A stretch of 64,000 nucleotides of DNA from Ktedonobacter racemifer DSM 44963 (lineage in GTDB: Bacteria; Chloroflexota; Ktedonobacteria; Ktedonobacterales; Ktedonobacteraceae): the NCBI RefSeq assembly GCF_000178855.1, contig NZ_ADVG01000002.1, positions 806,001-870,000 on the forward strand. The letters are read 5' to 3'. How positions within the stretch are numbered: position 1 is the stretch's first letter; each line of letters begins with the position of its first letter. Made by a program: the position numbers and the translations under genes. Under the pieces are notes generated by a model. The model worked only from the letters and a program-made list of their open reading frames with translations, was not told the DNA's origin and searched no databases. Positions 53,473-61,904 of the stretch are shown here, in pieces.

Positions 53473-54264
53473 ATGCCCAATGGTTTTTTCACGGACGCAA
53501 CGCTTTGCATCGGATGCAAAGCGTGCGAGGTCGCCTGCAAACAGTGGAACCAACTTCCATCTGATGGCTACAAACTGTCCGGCCACAGTTACGATAATAC
53601 CCTGGCGCTCTCTTCAACGACGTGGCGCCATGTTGCTTTTGTGGAACAGGCGCGCCCGTCCGACGATACAGGCAAAGCGGTCAACTGGCTGATGCTGAGC
53701 GATGTGTGCAAACATTGTACCCACGCTGGTTGTATGGAGGCATGTCCTACCGGTGCCATTGTTCGCAATGAGTTTGGCGATGTCTATGTCCAGCCTGACA
53801 TCTGTAATGGCTGTGGCTATTGTGTGCCCTCGTGTCCCTTTGGAGTCGTAGACCGGAACGAGACGACCGGCCTGGCCGCGAAATGTACCCTGTGCTACGA
53901 CCGGCAAAAAGATGGAATTGAACCCGCCTGCGCCAAGGCTTGTCCAACAGACTCGATCCGTTTTGGGGACCTGGATACACTCAAAGAACGGGCTCGCTCA
54001 CGTGTAGAGAATCTCCATGCGCGCGGTGAGACCTCGGCTTATCTCTATGGAGTCGATGAGAAAACGTCTGTGGGAGATCTAAATGCCTTTTTCCTGCTGA
54101 CGGATCGTCCCTCCGTCTACAACCTGCCAGAACAGCCGAGGCTTCCACAAGAGAATATTGCGACTAGCTTTCTGGCCAGTCTGATCACTGCAACCGTTCT
54201 TACCCTGGCGACAGCTTTTTCGCTCTGGAAACCGAGCAAAAAAGATAGGAGGTTTCATCGATGA
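53473..54264 (+). CDS. fdnH: Formate dehydrogenase iron-sulfur (beta) subunit
   Basis: The 263-residue protein carries electrons from the catalytic subunit to the membrane subunit. It has four ferredoxin-type 4Fe-4S clusters: CIGCKACEVACKQWN, CKHCTHAGCMEACPTG, CNGCGYCVPSCPFG and CTLCYDRQ with CAKACPTD. The C-terminus has a hydrophobic run LASLITATVLTLATAFSLW that anchors it to the membrane, as FdnH does. The start at 53473 follows AACCAGGAAAGGAACGTGCGCT. It lies 23 nt after the alpha subunit. Confidence 0.9.
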   Translation: MPNGFFTDATLCIGCKACEVACKQWNQLPSDGYKLSGHSYDNTLALSSTTWRHVAFVEQARPSDDTGKAVNWLMLSDVCKHCTHAGCMEACPTGAIVRNEFGDVYVQPDICNGCGYCVPSCPFGVVDRNETTGLAAKCTLCYDRQKDGIEPACAKACPTDSIRFGDLDTLKERARSRVENLHARGETSAYLYGVDEKTSVGDLNAFFLLTDRPSVYNLPEQPRLPQENIATSFLASLITATVLTLATAFSLWKPSKKDRRFHR

Positions 54265-55325
54265 TACGTGGTAGAAAGACAGCAACACCTGATTCTTCCA
54301 GGAGAGAAGCCCTTTTTCAGACTTCACGCACAACGCAGGAGGGTGGGGCCAGTAAAGTATGGAATGGGCCAGCGAAGACGTATTATGATCTTCCGCTGGT
54401 GAAGAAGGCGCATTGGAGCTGGCAGATTGTTCTCTATTTCTTCCTTGGAGGCATTGCGGGCGGCTCGTATCTCATCTCAACACTCGCTGATCTGCTCAGG
54501 TTCGAGAAACATGGTGTTCTGACTCGCGCCGGGCGCTACCTCTCATTCGTATGTATTCTTGCCAGCCCGGTTCTGCTGATCCTGGATCTGGGTCGTCCGC
54601 TACGTTTCCATCATATGTTGCGCGTCTTGAAATTCCGTTCGGTTATGTCACTGGGCACCTGGGGACTAACCGCGTTTGGACTCTGTAGTGGCTTGACGAC
54701 GGCCTATCAGGCAGCCAGCGATGGCCTGCTGAACTGGTTCCCTTTGCTTGCCAGGTGGATGAAGGCTGTCCCGATAAAACTGGTTGAGGTTCTGGGAAGC
54801 CTTCTGGGACTGTTTGTTGCATCCTATACAGGCGTTTTGCTCTCCTCAACAGCAGTTCCCGTCTGGGCCCGCGCTCGTCGCCTTTTGGGGCCGCTTTTCC
54901 TTTCGTCTGCTCTCTCGACGGCACTGGCCAGTCTCTCGTGCCTTCTTTCTTTTGGCCGCAACAATCAGCCTCTTGTGGAAAAACTCGAACGTGCAGAGAT
55001 GGTTTCTATGAGCATGGAACTTGGTCTGATTTCCGCTCTTCCACGTCTGCTTGGTTCGCTGGGCAAACCATTATTCAGAGGTCGTACTGGCATCCTTTTT
55101 AAAGCTGGTACCATTGGCGCTGGCCTTGCGTTTCCGCTCCTTGCCCGCATCATCGGCAAACTGGGTGGGAAATCAACGCCACGAACCGTCAATATCGTAC
55201 TTTCGTTGCTGGTCCTGGCTGGAGGCATGATCCTACGCTATGTCTGGATCGTTGCTGGTCGGCTCTCTGCTCATGATCCAGAAGCAGTCCATACTTACAA
55301 CGCACTTGAGGGAAAGAAACGCTGA
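54261..55325 (+). CDS. NrfD/PsrC-like membrane subunit of formate dehydrogenase
   Basis: The 354-residue protein has 8-9 transmembrane helices, with KKAHWSWQIVLYFFLGGIAG near the N-terminus, typical of NrfD/PsrC quinone-interacting subunits. It replaces the cytochrome b FdnI of E. coli, so electrons from formate would enter the quinone pool through a heme-free anchor. The ATG at 54261 overlaps the beta-subunit stop (ATGA), and AGGAGG lies just before. A 50-residue cytoplasmic N-terminal tail precedes the first helix. Confidence 0.88.
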   Translation: MIRGRKTATPDSSRREALFQTSRTTQEGGASKVWNGPAKTYYDLPLVKKAHWSWQIVLYFFLGGIAGGSYLISTLADLLRFEKHGVLTRAGRYLSFVCILASPVLLILDLGRPLRFHHMLRVLKFRSVMSLGTWGLTAFGLCSGLTTAYQAASDGLLNWFPLLARWMKAVPIKLVEVLGSLLGLFVASYTGVLLSSTAVPVWARARRLLGPLFLSSALSTALASLSCLLSFGRNNQPLVEKLERAEMVSMSMELGLISALPRLLGSLGKPLFRGRTGILFKAGTIGAGLAFPLLARIIGKLGGKSTPRTVNIVLSLLVLAGGMILRYVWIVAGRLSAHDPEAVHTYNALEGKKR

Positions 55326-55502
55326 GACCTCCCCGGGCATGAATGCGCGGGGGTTCCTGTTGCTCACCCAACGCTTCCGTTCTCCCTAAAAAGGGAGAGC
55401 GGCTCTTGGTGGGGATAGGCAGGACTTTCGAGCCGACGCGCTCTCGCACGGGCAGCTTTGCCAGAAGCCACCACGCCCATGCTTGGGGGCAAGGTATGCC
55501 CT
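55326..55502 (-). ncRNA. Probable right end and guide RNA of tnpB at 55503
   Basis: Downstream of tnpB (minus strand) lie a hairpin at 55331-55352 (CCCCG and CGGGG arms) and a GGGAGAACGGAAGCGTTGGG-like stretch typical of IS605-type right ends. The exact RNA and terminus cannot be determined here. Confidence 0.35.
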
Positions 55503-56939
55503 TCATTCGCACGTTGTTGCAGACCCTCCATCACGGCTCGCAGGCGCGGCTCCGCACCTTCCCAGTCCGACTGGGTGACAGAGGGGATGGTCTCTTCGCG
55601 TTGCAGGTGAGAAAGCCGCGAAGGCCGAGTACAGATCGCGTTGTACTGGTCCACAGCCACAGGGGCAGCGGTGCCAGCGCTGCGATCTGGGCTTCTTGAC
55701 GTAGGCTCCGCAGGCATGACAATATTGACTCAATTTCGTCTTGAAGGCAGAGACCTCGCTCAGGGTGCCGCCAGTTTTTGCAACTATGCGGGTCAGATGT
55801 GCTACAAACATCCCTGGGGCGCGAAGGCCGATGCTTCTCCCATACTGCTTCTGCCATGCCACAAACGACGTTTTTTCGAGGATGATCGTGTTGCCAGCCT
55901 TCACGATGTCGTGGGCCAGTTTGCCATGCAGACTCTTGCGGTGGGCGGCTAGTTTTCTCTCCGCAGTGGCATGCTGCCTGCGAGTGTGCTTGTACCGCTG
56001 ACTCTCTTTCCACCACAAGCGCTTCTTGCCAGATTTCTTGACGCGTCCCAACTCATCATAGTGCTCGGGATTGTTGGCACGGCGTTGCCGCTCCATTTGA
56101 CGCTGGAGGCGTCGTTTCTTGCGAGCATTTGGGGCGAGTTGCTCACAAAAGGTCACGAGCTGGGCGTTTCCCTCACGTGGGACGATGGCGAGCGTCTGGG
56201 GGCCGATATCGAGGCCAATGGTCTGGGTGCCACTCTTCTCATGCGTTTTCTTAACGTAGGCGTGCCCCTCGACGATAAGCTGCACATAGTAGCGGTTGCC
56301 TGACACGTCGGCGCCCTGAGCCTGTGGAGAGGACGCTTTGCGACGGACCAGGCGCACATACTTGATCTTGTGGCGCAATCCATGCTGGATCACCGGGTCC
56401 AGCCAGTTGATGATGGCAGGGATGACCTGCTGGTTCCAGATGAGAAAGCCACCATCACCTGCGTTGGGGTCAAGCACGAATCGCAGGCCGACATCGTTGC
56501 GCTTGCCTTCCACGCTATCGATGCCACGCCCTTTGCTGCGAAAACGCACCCGTTTGGCTTTGCCGACACAGACGCGATTGACGGCTTGATAGGCTCGGGT
56601 GGCCAGGGTTTGCGCCATGGTGGCATCAATGTGGTCAGCAAGCCACGAGACGCGGGCCGTCCTGGCGAAGGCATGCAGTTCGTATTCGGAAAAGTGATGT
56701 TTTTTGCGCAGCTGAGAGAAGGCCTGGGCTCGTTCTTCTCGCCTGGAGCGAGGGATGGCGCGTGCACTCGCCCAGGCGGGGTCATTCCTCATCTGCTGGA
56801 GCCGTTTGTTGCCTTCAGAGAGCAGCGCATTATAGAGACAGCGTGCTGCTTTCAGATGCGCACGCAGCTGTCGTTCACTGCTCCAATCGACCTGGAGGGG
56901 CAATTCGATGAGAAATGTCGGCGTCTTGGCTCGCTTCAT
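55503..56939 (-). CDS. tnpB: TnpB-family nuclease, third type in this window
   Basis: The 478-residue protein has RuvC-I TIGLDIGPQTLAIVPREG (Asp), RuvC-II NTIILEKTSFVAWQKQYGRS (Glu) and RuvC-III VQRDLYSAFAAF (Asp). The zinc-finger cysteines are CHACGAYVKKPRSQRWHRCP, an unusual CxxC then CxC. The N-terminal part is longer than in the other copies, with RQLRAHLKAARCLYNALLSE as the helix pattern. The start at 56939 is supported by the promoter at 56976-57003, because the alternative ATG at 56975 would be upstream of the transcription start. No transposase lies beside it. Confidence 0.86.
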   Translation of the reverse strand: MKRAKTPTFLIELPLQVDWSSERQLRAHLKAARCLYNALLSEGNKRLQQMRNDPAWASARAIPRSRREERAQAFSQLRKKHHFSEYELHAFARTARVSWLADHIDATMAQTLATRAYQAVNRVCVGKAKRVRFRSKGRGIDSVEGKRNDVGLRFVLDPNAGDGGFLIWNQQVIPAIINWLDPVIQHGLRHKIKYVRLVRRKASSPQAQGADVSGNRYYVQLIVEGHAYVKKTHEKSGTQTIGLDIGPQTLAIVPREGNAQLVTFCEQLAPNARKKRRLQRQMERQRRANNPEHYDELGRVKKSGKKRLWWKESQRYKHTRRQHATAERKLAAHRKSLHGKLAHDIVKAGNTIILEKTSFVAWQKQYGRSIGLRAPGMFVAHLTRIVAKTGGTLSEVSAFKTKLSQYCHACGAYVKKPRSQRWHRCPCGCGPVQRDLYSAFAAFSPATRRDHPLCHPVGLGRCGAAPASRDGGSATTCE

Positions 56940-56975
56940 CTGGGCTGATTGACCTTCCTTTGATGCTATGAGCAT

Positions 56976-57003
56976 ATTCTACATCAAAAAAGCGGCATGT
57001 CAA
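56976..57003 (-). promoter_or_regulatory. Promoter of tnpB at 55503
   Basis: On the minus strand, TTGACA (56998-57003), 16 bp, TAGAAT (56976-56981). Confidence 0.55.
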
Positions 57004-57365
57004 GATGAAAAAGGGGAAACGATGAGCAAGAATGAGCATCACAAGCGGCTACCTCCCATCCAAGCCTCCCAAAAAGGAAGAGCGATTCATCCCCGGCATC
57101 AATGACCGGGGCTTTCTCGCTCGGTTTTCTGTAACCGCCCCCTGGCAGAAATGTGAGTACGTTCCGGACAGGAATGCGGTTGTGTTGCAAGAATGATGAA
57201 GAAAACAAGATGAGCAGAGAATGTCTCCCGTTGTTCTGTTTAGGCAATCTCTCCAAAGAGTCTGGGAACCAAGGCAACCAGACCTTTCACATTTCCTTTG
57301 TTTACCCCTTGTAGCTGCCCTTTCCGCATCATGTTCATCATTCTCTCCTCGGCTATCCTTCCCAA
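57004..57365. other. Spacer with an IS605-type right-end hairpin
   Basis: CCCCGG (57091-57096) pairs with CCGGGG (57106-57111); with the flanking GCGATTCAT and GCTTTCTCGC it resembles the right end of an IS200/IS605-type element oriented to the right, but no tnpB is attached. No gene is seen elsewhere in this region. Confidence 0.45.
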
Positions 57366-57623
57366 ATGCAAAACGATGCACAACTTCTCTGTCAGATGGC
57401 CAGCCACCATGTTCTGCCCTCGCAGTGGAAGGATCTGGATGAGGAAGCGAAAGCAGCCCTCAAAACAGCAGCTCTGGAGTGGATACACATCCTCCAGATT
57501 GATACTGATGAGTATACCAAAGTGACATGGGGAGAATATGGTTCCCTCTCTTATTGGATCAAGCGAGCAGACTTACAAAGGCTGGACTTCGAGAGGTGTT
57601 GGGCCATAACCGATTCCATCTGA
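57366..57623 (+). CDS. Small 85-residue hypothetical protein
   Basis: The product contains LDEEAKAALKTAALEWIHIL and VTWGEYGSLSYWIKRADLQR; it looks helical with aromatic residues and could be a real small domain, but I do not recognise it. No strong Shine-Dalgarno sequence precedes the ATG. It stands between two insertion elements. Low confidence. Confidence 0.35.
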   Translation: MQNDAQLLCQMASHHVLPSQWKDLDEEAKAALKTAALEWIHILQIDTDEYTKVTWGEYGSLSYWIKRADLQRLDFERCWAITDSI

Positions 57624-57956
57624 AGCTCTAAAGAGGCTGCTTCACAACTCCCTCAATACAGGTCTTGAATCGACCGTATCGAGGGCTTTTTATCAAGACC
57701 CCCAAAACGACGGTTTAGCGGAATCCTTATGTTACCATCGCAATGAAAGAGGCAAAGCGACGTTCTTTCCATGTGAAAGAACGTCGGAAAAGCTTGGCAA
57801 GCAAATCCAACGTTCTCCATAGAGAAGAACGTTTTGGGGAGATATGCGTCAAAGGAAGAAAACGGCGAGTTATGTGTCAAATCCTGGCTTCTGCTCAGCA
57901 GCTTCCTGTCTTGACTTTTGTGATGCATCTGCCTTTCTAAATCCACTCAAATGTGC
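57624..57956. other. Hairpin-rich spacer after the intron-containing tnpB
   Basis: Two related hairpins lie here: 57758-57786 (12-bp arms with CGTTCTTTC) and one near 57809-57834 built on AACGTTCT and AGAACGTT. The guide RNA and right end of the intron-containing tnpB (minus strand) are expected in the part next to 57956. Confidence 0.4.
57758..57786. repeat. 12-bp hairpin
   Basis: CGACGTTCTTTC (57758-57769) pairs exactly with GAAAGAACGTCG (57775-57786), loop CATGT. A second hairpin with related AACGTTCT arms follows about 25 bp later. Confidence 0.6.
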
Positions 57957-59184
57957 TTATGCACCCTCGAATAGATTCAATTGCTGCACCTGGCCCTCAC
58001 AGGAAGTCCCCATGACTTCTACGCCGCTTTGGGTCACCTGCAGCACATCGCACTCAGGACAAGCCTGAGTGTATGGCCCTCGCCGGGCAAGGAACCTCGT
58101 CAAGATGTTGTGAGCACTATTCTCATCTCGATCCATGACGAGTCCACATTCCGCGCACTGATACGTCCGCTTTCACAGTGGCATGGCTTGCAGATTCCCA
58201 CAGCCACTACACTGCTTGGACGTGTTACGCTCATCTACCAACTGAAGCTCTTTCCCATACAACTGGCATTTATAGGTGAGCATTTGGACGAAGGCATACA
58301 AGCCCCAGTCATTGTAGACCGCCCGATTGAGCGCCTTGTTTCGCTCCTGATGCTCTTTCATGACCATGTGCCGTTGGGAAAGATCTCCTACGACGACAGT
58401 TCTCTCAACCAATCGCCGTGCGATAAGATGCGATGCCTTGTGCAGGCTATCGCGCTGTTTGTTGCGCTTCCTCTGCGAAACGCGCTTGTACACCTTGCTC
58501 AGATGAAGATAACGACGCGACTTCTTCTTGCACTTGCTGCGTTTCGAGCGAAGCCGATCCAACTGTTTGTTGTACCAACGCGAGCCTTTGAACCCACCGA
58601 TGTGATAGATTCGGCCCCCTTCCGTGACCCCAGTTGCCAGCGTCTTGATGCCCAGATCGAAAGCCACGGTGTTGCCATCGCGTTTGGCTTGCTCGGGCTC
58701 TCGGTAGCTGAAAGAGGCGTAGTAGTTACCTCTGCCATCGCGACTGATCGCCACCTCTCGAAAGCCTTCGGGAGGCAGTTCGGTGAGGTGAGCACGGATG
58801 GCAGGAAAGCGTTTGTGCTTGCCCTTGCCCCCTGTGGGCAACATGAGCGTGTTTCCCTCAAGCGTGAGATACATCGCCGGATAACAGAGGGTAAAGAAGC
58901 CATGGCGAGGGCGCACGCGGGGAAAGCCTGGGGTTTCCCCATTGGCGACGCGACGAAAGAAGGCTCGCATGGCCCCATCCAGGCGATAGTACACTTCCGC
59001 AAGCAATTTCCCATAGACCTGATTAAGTTCAGGGTCATGGGCACGGCTCTCGGCCAGCGTTTTCTTGCAGGCGTTGAAGCGCCACTTCTCACCGTCTCGC
59101 AATTTCATCACCCACCAATTGTAGAGTAGGGTAGACTGGGAGCGAGGTTTCAATTGCTTGCTCCTTTTCTCTCAGTCTCCCTCA

Positions 59185-59218
59185 GAACCGGACTTGAACC
59201 TTTCAGCTCATCCGGCTC
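59185..59218 (-). ncRNA. Group II intron domain V
   Basis: A 34-nt hairpin starting GAGCCGGA and ending TCCGGTTC on the minus strand, with inner stem GAGCT-GAAA-GGTTC and a two-base bulge. The AGC catalytic triad is at nucleotides 2-4. This fits the domain V consensus closely. Confidence 0.85.
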
Positions 59219-59354
59219 GCCAGTGATGTTCAAGTCTCGATGCCTTTGTTCCCCTATAATGGATGTTCTCATGACATCGGCGACAAGTGATCAGCGTTTT
59301 CCGTTGCTTGCCGCGTTCTTGAATGATACCCAGGGCGGTTTCGGCTGTCCTCAT
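59208..59354 (-). pseudogene. Deleted intron-encoded protein: RT start fused to HNH end
   Basis: The frame encodes 48 residues: MRTAETALGIIQERGK, the common start of group II intron reverse transcriptases, joined directly to QRKTLITCRRCHENIHYRGT and a short tail, the HNH endonuclease end of such proteins. The reverse transcriptase and maturase domains (well over 400 residues) are missing, yet the frame is kept. The stop codon overlaps domain V. Any function would have to be supplied by an intact copy elsewhere. Confidence 0.85.
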
Positions 59355-59949
59355 CTCAAGTACCTCACTTTACTGAGTATCTCATCACCTCATCCCCTTC
59401 GCCGTGTAAAGGGCTTTCCCCTCCTCTGACTACTATGGGATGTCCGTCATCGTGGGGGTCTCCCCCTGTAGATGATCCTATGGTACGTCATCGTAGTACG
59501 TCCGAGCGCGACGTAGGTAGCTCATTCATCTCTTTAGGTGACTTCGTTAGCCATCGCTCATATGGGAGAAGTTGTAAAGATCGAGGTCTTAGGTCTTTAC
59601 ACCATATGACACTGGTGCACAAGCACTCTACCAGTGGGGGAATGCGAACCCCGATGGAGATTGAGCTTCAAGCAGTTTAGCCTTTACCATATCGCGCGGG
59701 TCTTGCGGAGCTTATCCTACAGTGCTTTGGGACATCTACCGCGTTAACAACATGCTACAGTCCCTTGACCCTTTTCAGGGTCCAGGTAAGTTGTTGACCC
59801 TAGAACTTTCTTCTCAGTTCTACCTGGTTGAACCAGGGATACTACGAAGCGCCTCATAGCGCACGTCCTCTGCATTTTCCTTGCATGAACTCAAGGGTAG
59901 CCATGTCTTGCTCGCTGAGGTCAAGTTTGATCTTTTTGCAGAGGAGCAT

Positions 59950-60208
59950 GAAAACCCCTTCCCTTTCAACACCACACTGAGAGAGAGACGTCGCCTCTTT
60001 CGCGAGAAACGCCAGATATTCTGGTTTAGAACACTTTTTCTTATCTGGTGCGTGTAGCATACCATGATATCGTCTCTCTGTCAACGCCTCCAAAGGTGGA
60101 CAACAAGCACACCTTTAAGCATAGTCGCGCACATTTTCGATTGCTGCTCTTACGCTCCTTTCCTCAAAAACAGTAACCGGTTTCGGAGGTTGTCCGCGAC
60201 CGAATTGA
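59950..60208. other. Spacer before the intron-containing tnpB
   Basis: No gene is seen. The frame upstream of the tnpB ATG stays open to 60093 but has no homology I recognise and is probably not translated. Confidence 0.45.
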
Positions 60209-60233
60209 TCAGAAAGCGCAGTGCGCTTTCTGA
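60209..60233 (-). terminator. 12-bp hairpin after the hydrolase gene
   Basis: TCAGAAAGCGCA and TGCGCTTTCTGA are complementary arms around one base, 6 nt from the hydrolase stop on the minus strand. Confidence 0.6.
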
Positions 60234-60238
60234 GAGCT

Positions 60239-61183
60239 TCACTTGGATTCAATTCGACCCAGTGGATTGGGACTCTCCATCAAAGCCGTGCGCGCAGCCG
60301 GCCAGTTGGAATCCTCAGGGTCGAGCGCATTGCGAAGGTAAGCCCACGTGAGCCGCTGGATCAGGGCAACACGTTCGGGGTTCTCGTCCGTCGTTTCCGT
60401 GACGTTGTACCCGGAGATCCCACCAAGCGAGTGTTCTGCCCCGAACAGCGTAAGGAGGCTCTTGCCTCCTGGACTCAAGACGTATGGGTCAGTAAACCAG
60501 TCCGGCCCCCGAACGGACAGGGCGGACTGGTCTCGATCTCCCGCGATTACGAGGGTCGGCGTGGTCATGTCCGCGAAGCTCGGATTCATAAACGGGAAGT
60601 GCTCGGCTGCGAACGGAGTCAGGTCATTTCCGCCCTGGCCAGGCGCGGCAAGCAGCACACCAGCTTTGACCCGCGAGTCGGACAGATCCTCTTCCGTTCC
60701 GCCCTCGGGATCGAGGACTCGCGCGCCCAGCAGCATGCTCGCCGTCTGGGCGCCCCAGGAGTGTCCGGCTGCGGCGATGCGGCTTCGATCGAGGCGCCCA
60801 CTGAGGCCGGGAACGGAAGCCTCGATAAGGTCAAGCTGGTCGAGGATGCGCTTCATGTCCTCGACGCGAAAACGCCAGATTAGTAGTGTACGGGGATCGT
60901 CAGGGGGAAGGCTCAGCGTCCTCGAGTCGAGATGGGTGGGTTGCATGACCACGAAGCCGTGAGCTGCCCAGAAGTCGACCAACGGTCCATAGCTGTCCAA
61001 AGACCCGCCAAAGCCGTGCGAGAAAACAATAAGAGGCAATTCGCGCCCAATCGCGGGTGCAGACACTCGCACGTGCAGATCCTCACCACGGCCCGGAGCT
61101 GAGAGCACCACCGGCTTCACCGAGACGACGGGAGTGGGCGCACGCATGGGCACGTCTGTAATCGCTATGTCTGATTCGTTCAT
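60239..61183 (-). CDS. Alpha/beta hydrolase (dienelactone hydrolase/PAF-acetylhydrolase-like)
   Basis: The 314-residue protein has an alpha/beta hydrolase fold: LPLIVFSHGFGGSLDSYGPL as the oxyanion region, RIAAAGHSWGAQTASMLLG with the nucleophile Ser, and TLVIAGDRDQSAL as the Asp strand; the His is probably in GAEHSLGG. It lacks a signal peptide. The substrate is unknown. The start at 61183 follows GGAAGGAAGATCTTTCT, and a consensus promoter with an embedded operator precedes it. Its coding sequence is visibly richer in GC than the neighbours, as is the divergent tetR gene, so the pair may have been acquired together. Confidence 0.85.
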   Translation of the reverse strand: MNESDIAITDVPMRAPTPVVSVKPVVLSAPGRGEDLHVRVSAPAIGRELPLIVFSHGFGGSLDSYGPLVDFWAAHGFVVMQPTHLDSRTLSLPPDDPRTLLIWRFRVEDMKRILDQLDLIEASVPGLSGRLDRSRIAAAGHSWGAQTASMLLGARVLDPEGGTEEDLSDSRVKAGVLLAAPGQGGNDLTPFAAEHFPFMNPSFADMTTPTLVIAGDRDQSALSVRGPDWFTDPYVLSPGGKSLLTLFGAEHSLGGISGYNVTETTDENPERVALIQRLTWAYLRNALDPEDSNWPAARTALMESPNPLGRIESK

Positions 61184-61217
61184 AGAAAGATCTTCCTTCC
61201 AGCTATTTCGCGTATGG

Positions 61218-61223
61218 TATAAT
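61218..61223 (+). promoter_or_regulatory. Possible -10 element for the tetR gene
   Basis: TATAAT at 61218-61223 is a perfect -10 on the plus strand, but the -35 position reads poorly, so regulation by an activator or an extended -10 is possible. The first operator follows it. Confidence 0.4.
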
Positions 61224-61230
61224 AATAAAG

Positions 61231-61245
61231 CGGAGCAATGCTCCG
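61231..61245. promoter_or_regulatory. TetR operator 1
   Basis: CGGAGCAATGCTCCG is a 15-bp palindrome of the same design as operator 2, 26 bp away centre to centre. Confidence 0.72.
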
Positions 61246-61250
61246 ATACT

Positions 61251-61279
61251 ATTATACGGAACAATGTTCCGTTTGTCAA
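61251..61279 (-). promoter_or_regulatory. Consensus promoter of the hydrolase gene
   Basis: On the minus strand, TTGACA (61274-61279), 17 bp, TATAAT (61251-61256). Both hexamers match consensus exactly. The spacer is largely occupied by operator 2. Confidence 0.85.
61257..61271. promoter_or_regulatory. TetR operator 2 inside the promoter spacer
   Basis: CGGAACAATGTTCCG lies between the -35 and -10 of the hydrolase promoter. A bound repressor would block polymerase. Confidence 0.75.
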
Positions 61280-61307
61280 GCTAGTGTTTGAGGGAGGGAA
61301 TGAAGCG

Positions 61308-61904
61308 ATGACCACCATCGACGAGGGAGCCGGGCAACCAGCCCGGCAGAAGCGGGCCGACGCGCAGCGCAACGAGCAGGCGTTGCTCGCCGCCGCCGCC
61401 GCCGTGTTCGTCACGTCCGGTGTCGAGGCGCCGGTGCGTGACATCGCGGCAGCGGCTGGCGTCGGGATGGGGACAATTTACCGCCACTTCCCGACGCGAG
61501 CGGATCTCGTTGTTGCCGTGTACCGCCATCAGGTCGAGGCCTGCGCCGAGGCTGGTCCGGTCCTGCTGGCGAATGGTGGATCGCCGCACGCTGCACTCGG
61601 TCAGTGGGTCAACCTCTTCGTTGATTTCCTGGTCACGAAGCATGGACTCGCCGCGGTCCTGCAACCCGCCAGCGTCGGCTTCGACGCACTGCATGCCTAC
61701 TTCCTTGACCGCCTCGTGCCCGTTTGTGCTCAGTTGCTCGACGCCGCCGCTGAAGCCGGCGAGATCAGCGCCGATATTGATGCCTACGAACTGATGCGTG
61801 GCATCGGCAACCTCTGCGTTGGCACCAACAACGACCCGCGCTATGATGCCCGCCGCATGGTCGAGCTGCTCATCGCGGGACTCCTCCAATCGCGCTCGGC
61901 CTGA
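61308..61904 (+). CDS. TetR-family repressor of the hydrolase gene
   Basis: The 198-residue protein has the TetR helix-turn-helix: QALLAAAAAVFVTSGVEAPV, then RDIAAAAGVGMGTIYRHFPT, then RADLVVAVYRHQVEAC. The C-terminal part is a helical ligand-binding domain of the AcrR/SbtR-like type. The start at 61308 is preferred over 61134, since the longer frame overlaps the operators and promoter, and GAGGGAGGGAATGAAGCG lies just upstream. It is divergent from the hydrolase gene. Two palindromic operators lie in between. Codon use is GC-rich like the hydrolase. Confidence 0.88.
   Translation: MTTIDEGAGQPARQKRADAQRNEQALLAAAAAVFVTSGVEAPVRDIAAAAGVGMGTIYRHFPTRADLVVAVYRHQVEACAEAGPVLLANGGSPHAALGQWVNLFVDFLVTKHGLAAVLQPASVGFDALHAYFLDRLVPVCAQLLDAAAEAGEISADIDAYELMRGIGNLCVGTNNDPRYDARRMVELLIAGLLQSRSA

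Larger units (their letters stand above)
59126..59864 (-). mobile_element. Group II intron with deleted reverse transcriptase
   Basis: The 739-nt intron begins GTGCGC (59864 down) and ends CTACCCTAC (59126). Domain V is a 34-nt hairpin at 59185-59218 with the AGC triad and a GAAA tetraloop; domain VI follows with the stem GGGAGACTG/CAGTCT-A-CCC and a bulged A seven nt from the 3' end. The domain IV frame keeps only the first 16 and last ~32 residues of the intron protein. Excision restores the tnpB frame exactly. The ribozyme appears complete at the 3' side; domain I was not modelled, and I found no convincing EBS1 by eye. Confidence 0.85.
57957..59949 (-). pseudogene. tnpB: tnpB gene split by a group II intron and carrying an in-frame TGA
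   Basis: Exon 1 (59949-59865, minus strand) starts MLLCKKIKLDLSEQDMATLE and ends GKCRG plus one base. Exon 2 begins at 59125; joining the two gives CRG-LYNWWVMKLRDGEKW, a continuous TnpB N-terminus. RuvC-I is AFDLGIKTLATGV; RuvC-II lacks its Glu (VVVGDLSQ) but VDERNTSKQC supplies one at the alternative position; zinc-finger CSGC is present. At 58173-58175 a TGA interrupts LQAMPL and KRTYQCAECGLVMDRDENSA, probably a Trp-to-stop change. The final stop is at 57957-57959. Exon 1 ATG follows GGAAGGGGTTTTC. Confidence 0.85.

Noticed and set aside
58063..59129. Long plus-strand frame (up to 382 codons) opposite the intron-bearing tnpB
   Set aside because: The minus strand carries clear RuvC and zinc-finger motifs; the plus frame has none.
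59154..59820. Stretch first read as rRNA or tRNA-like structured RNA
   Set aside because: Domain V and VI structure, GUGCG start and remnants of the intron protein identify it as a group II intron.
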